Shown in pieces: positions 16,311-24,073 of a stretch of 39,437 bases of DNA (its first letter is position 1; each line of letters begins with the position of its first letter). The notes under the pieces are model-generated. The model had not been told where the DNA came from and ran no database searches. It saw only the letters and a list, made by a program, of their open reading frames with translations. Source of the stretch: an uncultured Pseudomonadota bacterium (GTDB lineage: Bacteria; Pseudomonadota; Alphaproteobacteria; RF32; CAG-239). Made by a program: the position numbers and the translations under genes. The stretch lies in assembly GCA_949295995.1 (NCBI GenBank), contig CASFNK010000019.1, positions 1 through 39,437 of the forward strand, written 5' to 3'.

Positions 16311-17975
16311 CTACCTCCCCTCTGCCAAAATATAGGACCCATATATCATTCCACATCCCAAAATAAGGAAAAACGGGTAGGCCCATTTGGCTTGCGTATG
16401 AATTTTTTGAAAAAAGCCTATCAGCAAATTGACCGTGTTTTTTGAGGTATAGATTATGGTGCGTTCTATTATCAAAAAGTCTATCGTCAACCACAAAACT
16501 CGTCCCAAAACTTTAATCGGGCCAATCACAAAATAATGGTAAAAATCTGAAAACCAATCACTTTCTTGGATTTGCTCATTTTCATAAATGGGGATTATTT
16601 TATTGAAAATTCCGCTTAATGCCAATAAAACCGTTCCGCCCCAAAGCAAATAAGCCTCACCTTCGGGGGTCCCTTCCAGATAAAGAACATATATCGCCAA
16701 ACTTAAAATAATCCCCCAATAAATAAACGGCGGATTTTTGAGCATTGCTAAAACACGCTCGTCTGCCTTGGACGGACTAAAATAAATATGCGACCAAATT
16801 GAGGCCATACTCACCGATATCAGCCCTAAGGCAATCATTGGTATAACATAATAGCTTTGCGAAAGTTCGTATAATATTTGAATATATGCCAACATACAAA
16901 ACAGCGTAACCACGAAGGAGAGCTTGAGATTACTAATAAAGCCGCCCATTGATGAAACATAAACTTCATTTGAACTGCCAAGTGTTACCAAAAGTAAACT
17001 GCAGCTTACCAAAAATCCCCCCAATAACAGAGAGGTAAACATCGGGTTTTCGAGTGTAAAGCCCGCGTTTAATAAAGCATACATTAAGCCTCCCAATACC
17101 ATATTGAGGTAAATGAGCTTTGAGCGTAAGTTATCAATTATCATGGCGCCAATCCCTCCCCAAGCCATGGAGGCATAAGCAAAAAACAAAACAAGCGGTT
17201 CGGAATATTGGGAAAGCGGCAATAAGGGCAAGGTTTTGGCCAGTAAAATAAAACCGCTTATCGGCGTGGATAGAAATGCCAACACTATAATCGTGCGCAT
17301 ATTTAACATTTTCCAACTAAGTAACGGGGGTTGAAATAAAAATAAGCCAGATTTGATAAACAAACATAATAAAAGCAATATAGAAACTAAATCTTTATGT
17401 TCGCCTTGCTCAAAATATTTTTCGAATTCACTCAAGCGGATTGATTCCGTATAACCCCATATCAAGGCAAAGAGCATAAACAGCCCCATATCCGCCATCA
17501 GATTATAAAAGATGTATTTACGGCGCGCGGCACTCTCATGAATAATATAAAAGCCTAAAATATCAATTACACAAGCACTGGTCAAAAGCTGAATCGTGTT
17601 TTCACTACATATCAGCATTATCAATGCCGCCAAATTTAAGCAAATCAGCCCGTTTTGCTCTAATTTTCGTTTTTCGATTTTGCTGAAACAATTAAAAATT
17701 ATCATAATCACGCTGATGAGGAAAAATGGAAATATCTGCGCATAATGCGTTATATGGGAAAAAAGGTGGATTCTGACAGGATAATATGGCGAGGAAACCC
17801 AATCATACGTAAAGTCATCTTTGGTGCCTTGTTGCCAATTCTGGTAAAAATAGCAAAGCATTAAAATACTGCTTATTACCAGCAACAATAAATACAAGAA
17901 TGAAAGTCTTTTCCCTTTTATGGCTACAGGCAAAACGCCTGCCATGACCAGAAATAAAAAAACCTCTATCAGCAT
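16311..17975 (-). CDS. nuoL: Highly divergent NuoL-like complex I membrane subunit
   Basis: 554 residues, shorter than the usual roughly 610, with many membrane helices and a long C-terminal helical segment (FYHYFVIGPIKVLGRVLW) like the NuoL lateral arm. Position before nuoM and nuoN supports the call. The TM5 WEGVGLCSY motif is replaced by SACVIDILGFY, so Glu144 is gone, with an Asp138 nearby. Lys229 is kept in FIKSGLFLF (K208). The TM8 His in the LIHAATMV motif is Ala233 or a neighbour, and the GFFSKD lysine has no equivalent (AYIQILYEL). AGAGG precedes the ATG, and a promoter lies directly upstream because no nuoK precedes it. Mrp or hydrogenase subunits were considered and found less likely from gene order. 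Confidence 0.75.
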   Translation of the reverse strand: MLIEVFLFLVMAGVLPVAIKGKRLSFLYLLLLVISSILMLCYFYQNWQQGTKDDFTYDWVSSPYYPVRIHLFSHITHYAQIFPFFLISVIMIIFNCFSKIEKRKLEQNGLICLNLAALIMLICSENTIQLLTSACVIDILGFYIIHESAARRKYIFYNLMADMGLFMLFALIWGYTESIRLSEFEKYFEQGEHKDLVSILLLLCLFIKSGLFLFQPPLLSWKMLNMRTIIVLAFLSTPISGFILLAKTLPLLPLSQYSEPLVLFFAYASMAWGGIGAMIIDNLRSKLIYLNMVLGGLMYALLNAGFTLENPMFTSLLLGGFLVSCSLLLVTLGSSNEVYVSSMGGFISNLKLSFVVTLFCMLAYIQILYELSQSYYVIPMIALGLISVSMASIWSHIYFSPSKADERVLAMLKNPPFIYWGIILSLAIYVLYLEGTPEGEAYLLWGGTVLLALSGIFNKIIPIYENEQIQESDWFSDFYHYFVIGPIKVLGRVLWLTIDFLIIERTIIYTSKNTVNLLIGFFQKIHTQAKWAYPFFLILGCGMIYGSYILAEGR

Positions 17976-17991
17976 ATAAAAAAACCTCTTT

Positions 17992-18019
17992 ATTATCTAA
18001 TCTTTCGGTAATATAACAA
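17992..18019 (-). promoter_or_regulatory. Candidate promoter of the nuoLMN-birA-rnj operon
   Basis: On the minus strand TTGTTA (18014-18019), a 16-bp spacer and GATAAT (17992-17997) end 16 bp before the nuoL ATG. The next gene upstream is divergent ybaK, so nuoL must be transcribed from here. Confidence 0.5.
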
Positions 18020-18072
18020 AAAAACACAGATTTTAAAGCCATATTGCCGACTAATCACCAGAGGAATAAAAA

Positions 18073-18540
18073 ATGGAAGCTAAAACAAATGCCATGCGAA
18101 TCTTGAATAAGAACAAAATTGTTTATAAACACTATGTTTATGATGCAAAAACCGCACTCAGCGGCGTGGAAGTAGCGGCTACACTTAACCAAAATCCGGC
18201 GCAAGTCTTTAAGACTTTGGTTACCATCGGAAAATCCAAACAACATTATGTGTATATGGTTCCGGTGGCTCAAGAGCTTGATTTGAAAAAAGCTGCCGAA
18301 TGCGCCGGGGAAAAATCCGTCGAAATGGTGAAAAGCAAAGAACTTTTGCCTTTAACCGGATATATTCACGGCGGTTGCTCACCAATCGGCATGAAAAAGC
18401 TTTTTCCGACTTTTATTGATGAAAGTGCTCAAAACTTTGACAGCATAATTTTCAGCGGTGGAAAAATCGGCTGTCAGGTTGAACTGTCTTTAAGTGATTT
18501 GCAAAAAGTCGTTGCCGTTAAGGTCGCTTCGCTTATTTAA
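18073..18540 (+). CDS. ybaK: YbaK/EbsC-type Cys-tRNA(Pro) deacylase
   Basis: 155 residues, the normal length. It matches the YbaK family: NPAQVFKTLV with the conserved Lys47, MVPVAQELDLKKAA, and the GYIHGGCSPIGMKK loop near residue 100-115. YbaK hydrolyses cysteine wrongly attached to tRNA(Pro) by ProRS, a trans-editing step in translation. AGAGGAATAAAA precedes the ATG. It is divergent from nuoL and overlaps the DUF4186 gene tail to tail by 4 bp. Confidence 0.93.
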   Translation: MEAKTNAMRILNKNKIVYKHYVYDAKTALSGVEVAATLNQNPAQVFKTLVTIGKSKQHYVYMVPVAQELDLKKAAECAGEKSVEMVKSKELLPLTGYIHGGCSPIGMKKLFPTFIDESAQNFDSIIFSGGKIGCQVELSLSDLQKVVAVKVASLI

Positions 18541-18899
18541 GAAAGTTGTTTTGTAATCCAACTCATAATAATCTCAACAATATAACTTTCTTCCTCAGGT
18601 GTCAGAGCGCGACCTTGGGGAATATGGTGCCATTTTTCCAAACACCCGCGGCAACAACAGGCTGTGGCGTGTTGTGCCACAAATACGGGATGATTACGCA
18701 TGGGGGTTTGCTTGCCGTTGTTTTCAATTTCGGCCGGGGCTAATCTTTGTGCGATAAAATCCTCGGCGTGTTTTTTGATTGTTTCCAATCCCTTGGTCGA
18801 GACGTAGGCTTTATCTTTTGTTGAAAGCCTAAAGCGGGAACGAAACGGCGACTTGGAAAGCCTTGAAAATATGTCATTTTCAGACATTTTATTTGCCAT
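18537..18899 (-). CDS. DUF4186 family protein
   Basis: About 120 residues from the ATG at 18899. A GTG at 18953 is possible but would overlap merR by 65 bp. The family block is very clear: FRSRFRLSTKDKAYV, KGLETIKKHAEDFI, RLAPAEIENNGKQTPM, then HPVFVAQHATACCCRGCLEK, with a Cys/His cluster that could bind metal, and a C-terminal EEESYIVEIIMSWI helix. The molecular function of DUF4186 is not known to me. It overlaps the merR stop by 11 bp, so the two are co-transcribed leftward. Confidence 0.88.
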   Translation of the reverse strand: MANKMSENDIFSRLSKSPFRSRFRLSTKDKAYVSTKGLETIKKHAEDFIAQRLAPAEIENNGKQTPMRNHPVFVAQHATACCCRGCLEKWHHIPQGRALTPEEESYIVEIIMSWITKQLS

Positions 18900-19317
18900 A
18901 AACCCGTTTTCTTTCAGCCGCCAACTTAGGATTACGCTCAAAAACGCCTTCACTGCCGTTGGCTATTATTTCCGTATAATAAGCGATTTTATAATTGATT
19001 TTTTCCATGTGTTTTTGAAGCTGCTTCATCTGTTCTTCTAATTTGACTTTTTGATTCTTGAACATTTCGAGCCTTTGAGTCAGGGTTGAATCTCCCTCTA
19101 TACACCAATCTATATACTGTTTTATGTTTTTGAGGCTCATTCCGGTTCCTTTTAGGCATTCGATTAATACCAACCATTCAATATCCGAATCCGAAAAAAC
19201 TCTCAAACCTGAGCTACTCTTTTTGACAAAGGGTAACAAGCCCTCTTTTTCATAGTATCTGAGGGTATGTGCTGTTAAACCTGTTTTTTTGGCAACTTGC
19301 CCGATTGAATATCCCAT
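18889..19317 (-). CDS. MerR-family transcriptional regulator (AdhR-like)
   Basis: 142 residues. A winged helix-turn-helix at the N-terminus (YSIGQVAKKTGLTAHTLRYY, then EGLLPF) and a long dimerising coiled coil (about 80-125, KVKLEEQMKQLQKHMEKIN). It has no metal-binding Cys pair at the effector end, which fits the AdhR/YfmP-like group that responds to electrophiles or redox stress rather than to metals. The ribosome-binding site AAAGGAGGAAATT is excellent. A perfect palindromic operator in the divergent intergenic region suggests it controls the operon starting at 19447. Confidence 0.92.
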   Translation of the reverse strand: MGYSIGQVAKKTGLTAHTLRYYEKEGLLPFVKKSSSGLRVFSDSDIEWLVLIECLKGTGMSLKNIKQYIDWCIEGDSTLTQRLEMFKNQKVKLEEQMKQLQKHMEKINYKIAYYTEIIANGSEGVFERNPKLAAERKRVYGK

Positions 19318-19338
19318 AATTTCCTCCTTTTTTTCTTG

Positions 19339-19367
19339 ACTGTAATAAATTTTTTATCCTCCGTCAA
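19339..19367 (-). promoter_or_regulatory. Promoter of the merR gene
   Basis: On the minus strand TTGACG (19362-19367), a 17-bp spacer and TACAGT (19339-19344) end 22 bp before the merR ATG. It runs back to back with the regulated promoter. Confidence 0.6.
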
Positions 19368-19376
19368 TAAAAACTC

Positions 19377-19407
19377 TTGACTTAGAGTTAACTCTAAAAA
19401 TTATGAT
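19377..19407 (+). promoter_or_regulatory. MerR-type promoter with palindromic operator in a 19-bp spacer
   Basis: TTGACT (19377-19382) and TATGAT (19402-19407) are separated by 19 bp, the over-long spacing that MerR proteins correct by twisting DNA. The spacer holds the perfect 16-bp palindrome TTAGAGTTAACTCTAA (19382-19397). Position, spacing and symmetry together make this the likely operator of the adjacent MerR protein, driving the gene at 19447 and those behind it. Confidence 0.85.
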
Positions 19408-19446
19408 AAGAACAGAATCGAAAAAATTTTTTGAGAGGAGATAACG

Positions 19447-20964
19447 ATGATTTCTTGCGCAATTACCACCTCTGCCTTAGGGTGTTTGGTCTTTTTGTAT
19501 TTGTTTTTTCGGCTGATTTACGGACTTGATATTCTCTGGAGTGCGAAAGCTCTGTGTTTTTTTGTTATGATGATTTGTGGGTGCATTCCCCTACTTGTCT
19601 CGTATAACGCCGAGCATCTTTTGGGAAAGTTTTATCCGTTTTATCGTTATTTGCTCTATTTTATCTACATTATGGGCATTATCTTATTCAGCGGTGTTCT
19701 TCTACGCGATTTGGCTCTCTTGGGGTGTCGGCTTATCAATTCTTCTGCCTTCTCATTGCTCAATTCCGGAAAAGTCAATTTAGGTTTGACATTGGCGGCC
19801 GTTTTATGCTCCGCTTATGCACTATATGCAGGCACGAAAGTTCCAGAGGTCAAAGAAATTGAAATTGCCTCGGATAAAATCTCAAAGCCTCTGAGAATCG
19901 CTTTTTTAAGTGATATTCATATCCACCGCGTCATTTCTCACAATAAGGTCAAAAATATCGTTCTACGAACCAACGAGTTACAACCTGATGTCATTTTACT
20001 CGGCGGAGATATTATTGATGATGACACACAAATCAGCACCAAAACTTTGTCTTTCCTCAAAGACTTAAAGGCACCACTCGGCGTTTATTTTGTTACCGGA
20101 AATCATGAATTTTATAATGGTTATCAGGCAAGCATTACTGCTCTTAAAAATCTCGATTTTAAATTCTTGGAAAATAATGGCGTTTCGTTGGGCGAAGTTT
20201 ATTTGGCCGGTATTCCCGATTTATTCTCAGGTCAGGCATACAAAAAAGAAGCCGACGCCCAAAGAGCTTTCAAACTTGCAAGTAATAATCAATATAAAAT
20301 TTTAATGTCTCACACGCCAAGTGATTTTGACAATGCCCCGATTTTTGACTTGGAGCTGGCGGGTCATACACATGGCGGTCAAATCTTTCCTTTTCATATT
20401 TTGACCAAGGCTTATAATTCTTACTTGTCCGGTTTATATTCTTTAGAGAACGGCTCTTTCATTTACGTTTCTAACGGTGCCGGACAATGGGGACCGCAAA
20501 TGCGTTTTGGCGCAGAATCGGAAATTACACTCATTAACCTTAACCCAAACAAGGAGAAAATTATGCCCAAAGCACCGATTGATACCGTTTTTGAACAAGG
20601 TGTTCCCAATCCTTACGGCAAGTTTTTTACCGGACAAACTTATCTCACCATGCTGAGCCCTAATGACAAAACTTTTAATGCGCCCATCGGTAATGTTACT
20701 TTTGAACCTAAAGCCCGCACCAACTGGCACAAGCACAGCGGCGGACAAATCTTACTCGTTCTCAACGGTGAAGGTCGTTACCAAGAACGAGGCAAAGAAA
20801 TTCAAATTTTGCATAAGGGTGATGTCGTTCGCATTGCCCCTGATGTTGAGCACTGGCACGGTGCCGCTCCCAATAGCTGGTTTACGCATATTTCGGTTGA
20901 GACAAATGTTCCCAACAATGAGGCAACATGGTTGGAGCCGGTCAAAGATGAGGAATATAAATAA
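19447..20964 (+). CDS. Membrane metallophosphoesterase fused to a cupin domain
   Basis: 505 residues. Three or four membrane helices fill residues 1-130. A YkuE/YaeI-like calcineurin-type phosphoesterase follows (about 147-370): SDIHIH (D156, H158), GGDIID (D188), GNHEF (N219, H220), SHT (H289) and GHTHGGQ (H307, H309) give the complete two-metal site. From M373 a small cupin begins (MPKAPIDTVFEQGVPNPYG), with NWHKHSGGQ and EHWHG as metal ligands. The codon for M373 is preceded by AAGGAG at ideal spacing, so the cupin looks like a former separate gene fused by loss of a stop. The substrate is unknown. GAGGAG precedes the main start. Confidence 0.88.
   Translation: MISCAITTSALGCLVFLYLFFRLIYGLDILWSAKALCFFVMMICGCIPLLVSYNAEHLLGKFYPFYRYLLYFIYIMGIILFSGVLLRDLALLGCRLINSSAFSLLNSGKVNLGLTLAAVLCSAYALYAGTKVPEVKEIEIASDKISKPLRIAFLSDIHIHRVISHNKVKNIVLRTNELQPDVILLGGDIIDDDTQISTKTLSFLKDLKAPLGVYFVTGNHEFYNGYQASITALKNLDFKFLENNGVSLGEVYLAGIPDLFSGQAYKKEADAQRAFKLASNNQYKILMSHTPSDFDNAPIFDLELAGHTHGGQIFPFHILTKAYNSYLSGLYSLENGSFIYVSNGAGQWGPQMRFGAESEITLINLNPNKEKIMPKAPIDTVFEQGVPNPYGKFFTGQTYLTMLSPNDKTFNAPIGNVTFEPKARTNWHKHSGGQILLVLNGEGRYQERGKEIQILHKGDVVRIAPDVEHWHGAAPNSWFTHISVETNVPNNEATWLEPVKDEEYK
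20551..20565 (+). promoter_or_regulatory. Internal ribosome-binding site and ATG at the cupin boundary
   Basis: AAGGAG (20551-20556), 6 nt, then the in-frame ATG at 20563-20565 (codon 373). The site sits exactly at the domain junction and is as good as any genuine start in the window. It could allow separate production of the free cupin domain. Confidence 0.7.
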
Positions 20965-21740
20965 TGAAGGCAAAAGGACTTATTCTTTCCCTCGTTTTAC
21001 TGACGGTAGGACTTAGTTTAGGAATTGTTATCGGGAGAAATAAAATGGCTCAGACTTCGAAACTTAACCAAAACGACATTACGCAAGCATGGCAAGACTT
21101 TGTTAAAAATGAGGTTTTGCCGCAAAACAAACTCTCAAACGAGGAGCGATATTTGGTGTTAATCGTTGCCAATGTGGCTGCACAAGGGAGAGAGACCTTC
21201 AGCCAAGTTTTTGAAGAGGCTTTGGATAACAAAATAGCTCCGGTCAAACTCAGTGAGGCGGTTGTGCAAACCATACCTTATGTCGGGATGGCAAAGGCTG
21301 CTGACTTTTTGCTCTTATCTCAAGAAATTATGGAAAAAAGAGGGATAGAGCTCCCTTTGCCTTCGCAGAAAAGTGTAACCGCCCAAACACGTTTTGATAA
21401 GGGTTTGCAGGCCCAATGCCAAATTTTCGGAGAACAAAATATTTTAACCATGCGTGAAAATGCTCCCGCAAACCTCAAACATATTCAAGACTTTTTGTCG
21501 GCAAATTGTTTCGGCGACTACTATACCCGCGAGGGGTTGGAACTCAAAACGCGTGAACTTTTGACTTTTGCAACCTTGGTAGCCTTAGGCGGCGCTGATG
21601 CGCAGGTCAAAGCCCATGCCCAAGGAAATATCAACATCGGCAACGACAAAGAAACCTTATTTGCGGTTCTGACGCAAATGTTGCCTTATATCGGCTATCC
21701 CAGAACGCTTAACGGGATTGCCGCTGTTTCATCTCTTTAG
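20964..21740 (+). CDS. Carboxymuconolactone-decarboxylase-like protein with N-terminal anchor
   Basis: 258 residues. Residues 1-24 form a signal peptide or membrane anchor (ILSLVLLTVGLSLGIVIG). Two CMD/AhpD-like helical repeats follow, one at about 50-125 and one at about 160-255 with DYYTREGLELKTRELLTFATL and the end QMLPYIGYPRTLNGIAAV. Family members are alkylhydroperoxidase-like or decarboxylase enzymes. The CxxC pair of AhpD is not seen here. It overlaps the previous gene by one base (TAATG). An internal GGGAG plus ATG at codon 28 could start a soluble form (MAQTSKLNQ), which is where typical relatives begin. Cupin and CMD proteins commonly occur together. Confidence 0.87.
   Translation: MKAKGLILSLVLLTVGLSLGIVIGRNKMAQTSKLNQNDITQAWQDFVKNEVLPQNKLSNEERYLVLIVANVAAQGRETFSQVFEEALDNKIAPVKLSEAVVQTIPYVGMAKAADFLLLSQEIMEKRGIELPLPSQKSVTAQTRFDKGLQAQCQIFGEQNILTMRENAPANLKHIQDFLSANCFGDYYTREGLELKTRELLTFATLVALGGADAQVKAHAQGNINIGNDKETLFAVLTQMLPYIGYPRTLNGIAAVSSL
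21033..21047 (+). promoter_or_regulatory. Internal ribosome-binding site in the CMD gene
   Basis: GGGAG (21033-21037), 7 nt, then an in-frame ATG (21045-21047, codon 28) just after the hydrophobic segment. It could yield a cytoplasmic isoform without the anchor. Confidence 0.4.
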
Positions 21741-21776
21741 AAAAAAATCGTAACTTTGTATTGGAAAGGATAGCAA

Positions 21777-22316
21777 ATGAGCAAAAAAATCTTAGTAATT
21801 TCTTCAAGCTTTCGAAAAAAAGGAAATTCCGAACCCCTGTGCGAAGAATTTATTCGCGGAGCTCGTGAAGCCGGACACGAAATTGAAAAAATCAATCTCA
21901 ACGACAAACATATTAATTTTTGCCATGGATGCGGCGTTTGCAACAACACCCATAAATGTGTTCAAAAAGATGATATGGAAGAAATTTTGAATAAGATGGT
22001 GGATGCCGATGTGATTGTTTTGGCGACTCCTGTTTATTTCTATTCCATGAACGGACAAATGAAAACTTTTATTGACCGTTACGTGCCGAGATATACCGAA
22101 ATCAGCAATAAAGAATTTTATTTCATTATTGCCGCCGCGGACACCCGCAAACAAAATATGCAACGCGTTTTAGAGGCTTTTCGCGGCTTTACCGAAGATT
22201 GTTTGGATAATGCAAAAGAAAAAGGCATTATTTATGGCACGGGGGCTTGGAATATCGGTGATATTCAATCTTCTCCGGCAATGGATGAAGCCTATCAGGC
22301 CGGCCTTCACGCTTAA
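21777..22316 (+). CDS. Flavodoxin-fold NAD(P)H-dependent FMN reductase
   Basis: 179 residues. The FMN-phosphate loop ISSSFRKKGNSE follows the first strand, then CHGCGVCNNTHKC (a Cys cluster like that of iron-sulfur flavoproteins of this family), and VLATPVYFYSMNGQMKTFIDR, the hallmark of the NADPH-dependent FMN reductase family. It probably reduces quinones, nitro compounds or another small acceptor. The ribosome-binding site is GGAAAGGA. It is third in the operon under the MerR-type promoter, with a terminator directly after it, so a stress or electrophile response is likely. Confidence 0.9.
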   Translation: MSKKILVISSSFRKKGNSEPLCEEFIRGAREAGHEIEKINLNDKHINFCHGCGVCNNTHKCVQKDDMEEILNKMVDADVIVLATPVYFYSMNGQMKTFIDRYVPRYTEISNKEFYFIIAAADTRKQNMQRVLEAFRGFTEDCLDNAKEKGIIYGTGAWNIGDIQSSPAMDEAYQAGLHA

Positions 22317-22330
22317 AACTTTCATTAAGC

Positions 22331-22366
22331 AAAATCCCCTCCGTTTTGATGAGGGGATTTTTTATT
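22331..22366. terminator. Bidirectional terminator between convergent genes
   Basis: An 11-bp stem (22331-22341 with 22351-22361, AATCCCCTC/GAGGGGATT) is flanked by A and T runs. It ends the MerR-controlled operon and the leftward oxidoreductase gene. Confidence 0.88.
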
Positions 22367-22370
22367 GCTT

Positions 22371-23555
22371 TTATTCTGCGGCACAGGCTAATTCGTTTAT
22401 CATCAGTTCAGCCGCCGTTTTACCTGAGGACAAAGCCTCCACAATGGTCGATCCGCCGGTTTTGCAATCTCCGGCATAGATAATGCGCGGATTATCAATT
22501 TTAGGATCCGCCCTACTGCCAACGGCTTTAATCACCAAATCAAAGCCCGGAAGCTCAATGGTGGAATTGGGTAAGGCTTGGAGTTTTCCATCCTCAAAAT
22601 GATTCTTATGGACAAAGAGCGAAATCTTTCCGTCTTTCTTTTCAAATCTTTCAGGGCTGGTCAGTGCCGTAATGTTTACCTGGCGATTAATCAGCTCTAA
22701 ATATTCGTATTTGGAAATACGCATATCCGACAACCGACGGCGGACAAACATTTCAACATGTTCAGAGCCATTGGCCGCGGCTGTTAGAGCACAATCTGCC
22801 GCAACATTTCCTCCGCCGATTATGGCTACTTTGCCGCTTGTTTTATAGACTTCTGGATTGTGCAAATACTTCATGTAAGAAATACTGTTGTCTTCACCTA
22901 TTATATTTAAATCCGTACAGTTAGGCTCGCCGGTAGAGACAATCACGCCGTCAAAGCCTTGTGATAATAACTCTTCCGGATTTGCTACTTTGGCATTGAG
23001 CTCAAGCTTTATATAGTCCGGATTATAAATAAAAGACCAATCTTTTTCAATCACTTCATGAGGCAAGCGTTCATCCGGAATTAAATTTAGCGCACCGCCG
23101 ATTTCTTCCGAAGCCTCATAAACGGTTACCTGATATCCCTGTTTACCCAAAGCGGAAGCTGCTGCCATTCCGGCCGGACCCGCTCCTATAACTGCAATTT
23201 TATGCCCGTTGGCATGGGTGTTTTGATAGTCTTCCGTGCTTTTTCTAAAGTTTTCCAATATGGTTGCTTGAACCTTGGGAATATTAACCGAAAAGTCAAT
23301 ATGACTCCGTGTACAAGCCTTCATACAAAATTTATCGGGACAAATTAATCCACAAGTCTGCCCCATGGGGTTATTGCGGGTGATTGTCTTAACCGCCTCG
23401 TCGTATTCCCCTTTTTTGGCATGAGAAATGAATTCCTGCGGACTACAATTCACCGGACAGGCTGACATACATGGTTTTGTCGGGCAATTCAAACACCGCT
23501 CCAACTCGGCTTTGAGCTGGATTTTGGTTAAATACAAGTTTTTCGTGGTAGCCAT
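22371..23555 (-). CDS. GltD/PreT-like Fe-S and FAD NAD(P)-dependent oxidoreductase
   Basis: 394 residues, like the glutamate-synthase small subunit but standing alone. An N-terminal double [4Fe-4S] region has C21, C24, C29, C33 and then C68, C72, C77, C81. The FAD motif GAGPAGMAAASALG starts at residue 124 and the NAD(P) motif IIGGGNVAADCAL at about 245. The end IIYAGDCKTGGSTIVEAL is the second FAD contact. No glutamate-synthase large subunit is near, so it may supply electrons to another partner, as PreT does in pyrimidine reduction. It is monocistronic, with only a weak ribosome-binding site. Confidence 0.9.
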   Translation of the reverse strand: MATTKNLYLTKIQLKAELERCLNCPTKPCMSACPVNCSPQEFISHAKKGEYDEAVKTITRNNPMGQTCGLICPDKFCMKACTRSHIDFSVNIPKVQATILENFRKSTEDYQNTHANGHKIAVIGAGPAGMAAASALGKQGYQVTVYEASEEIGGALNLIPDERLPHEVIEKDWSFIYNPDYIKLELNAKVANPEELLSQGFDGVIVSTGEPNCTDLNIIGEDNSISYMKYLHNPEVYKTSGKVAIIGGGNVAADCALTAAANGSEHVEMFVRRRLSDMRISKYEYLELINRQVNITALTSPERFEKKDGKISLFVHKNHFEDGKLQALPNSTIELPGFDLVIKAVGSRADPKIDNPRIIYAGDCKTGGSTIVEALSSGKTAAELMINELACAAE

Positions 23556-23638
23556 TGCTTTTTCTCAAAATTTAATCTTGATTTTATTTAGACTTATCCT
23601 CTCTTTTGAGTCAAGTGCTTTCTTGGCTTATTTTACGG

Positions 23639-23669
23639 AAAATCCCCGATTTTGAGTTTCGGGGATTTT
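23639..23669 (-). terminator. Terminator downstream of the 68-residue gene
   Basis: An 11-bp stem (AAAATCCCCGA 23639-23649, TCGGGGATTTT 23659-23669) starts about 15 bp beyond the stop at 23685. On the minus strand the T run is short, so efficiency is uncertain. Confidence 0.6.
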
Positions 23670-23684
23670 TCTTTAGTTCCTTCG

Positions 23685-23891
23685 CTAGGTTTCTACTTCT
23701 CTAAAATAATTTTCATAATTTGCTTTAGAGAACCTTATCAATTTCCAACATGCATCACGAGAAATTATTCCTGTTTCACAAAATTCGTTATATAGTTTTT
23801 CTCCAATTTGTTCTATCAGTTCGTCTCGCGTGCCTTGTCTGTGCTCGACAATATACTTTATTGCCGCTTGTGTTAGTACCACATCTTTCAT
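23685..23891 (-). CDS. Small hypothetical protein of 68 residues
   Basis: It is predicted almost wholly helical and charged: AAIKYIVEHRQGTRDELIEQIG then YNEFCETGIISRDACWKLI. No signal peptide or membrane segment. The ATG has no obvious ribosome-binding site, which lowers confidence, but a hairpin terminator follows and the composition is protein-like. I do not recognise the family. Confidence 0.5.
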   Translation of the reverse strand: MKDVVLTQAAIKYIVEHRQGTRDELIEQIGEKLYNEFCETGIISRDACWKLIRFSKANYENYFREVET

Positions 23892-24041
23892 ACAATTATT
23901 TTTTAATAATTAGGCTTATGTTCTATGAATAGTTTCTTTTACAAAAATTGCAAGGCTTATGGCAAATGTTAACAGCATTTCATGTAAATATCTTATTACG
24001 ACTCGGCAAATAAGGAGAAAGCGAATCTCGCCAAAGTACAC

Positions 24042-24069
24042 AAAAAACCCTAGCCATTAGCTAGGGTTT
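24042..24069 (-). terminator. Terminator of tRNA-Lys
   Basis: A perfect 10-bp stem (AAACCCTAGC 24045-24054, GCTAGGGTTT 24060-24069) has a 5-nt loop and T residues on the minus strand (24042-24047). It starts 5 bp past the tRNA end. Confidence 0.85.
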
Positions 24070-24073
24070 CTAT

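Noticed and set aside
16311..17975. NuoL-like protein as an Mrp antiporter or hydrogenase membrane subunit
   Set aside because: No mrp or hydrogenase gene is adjacent, and the order nuoL-M-N-birA-rnj is that of alphaproteobacterial complex I.
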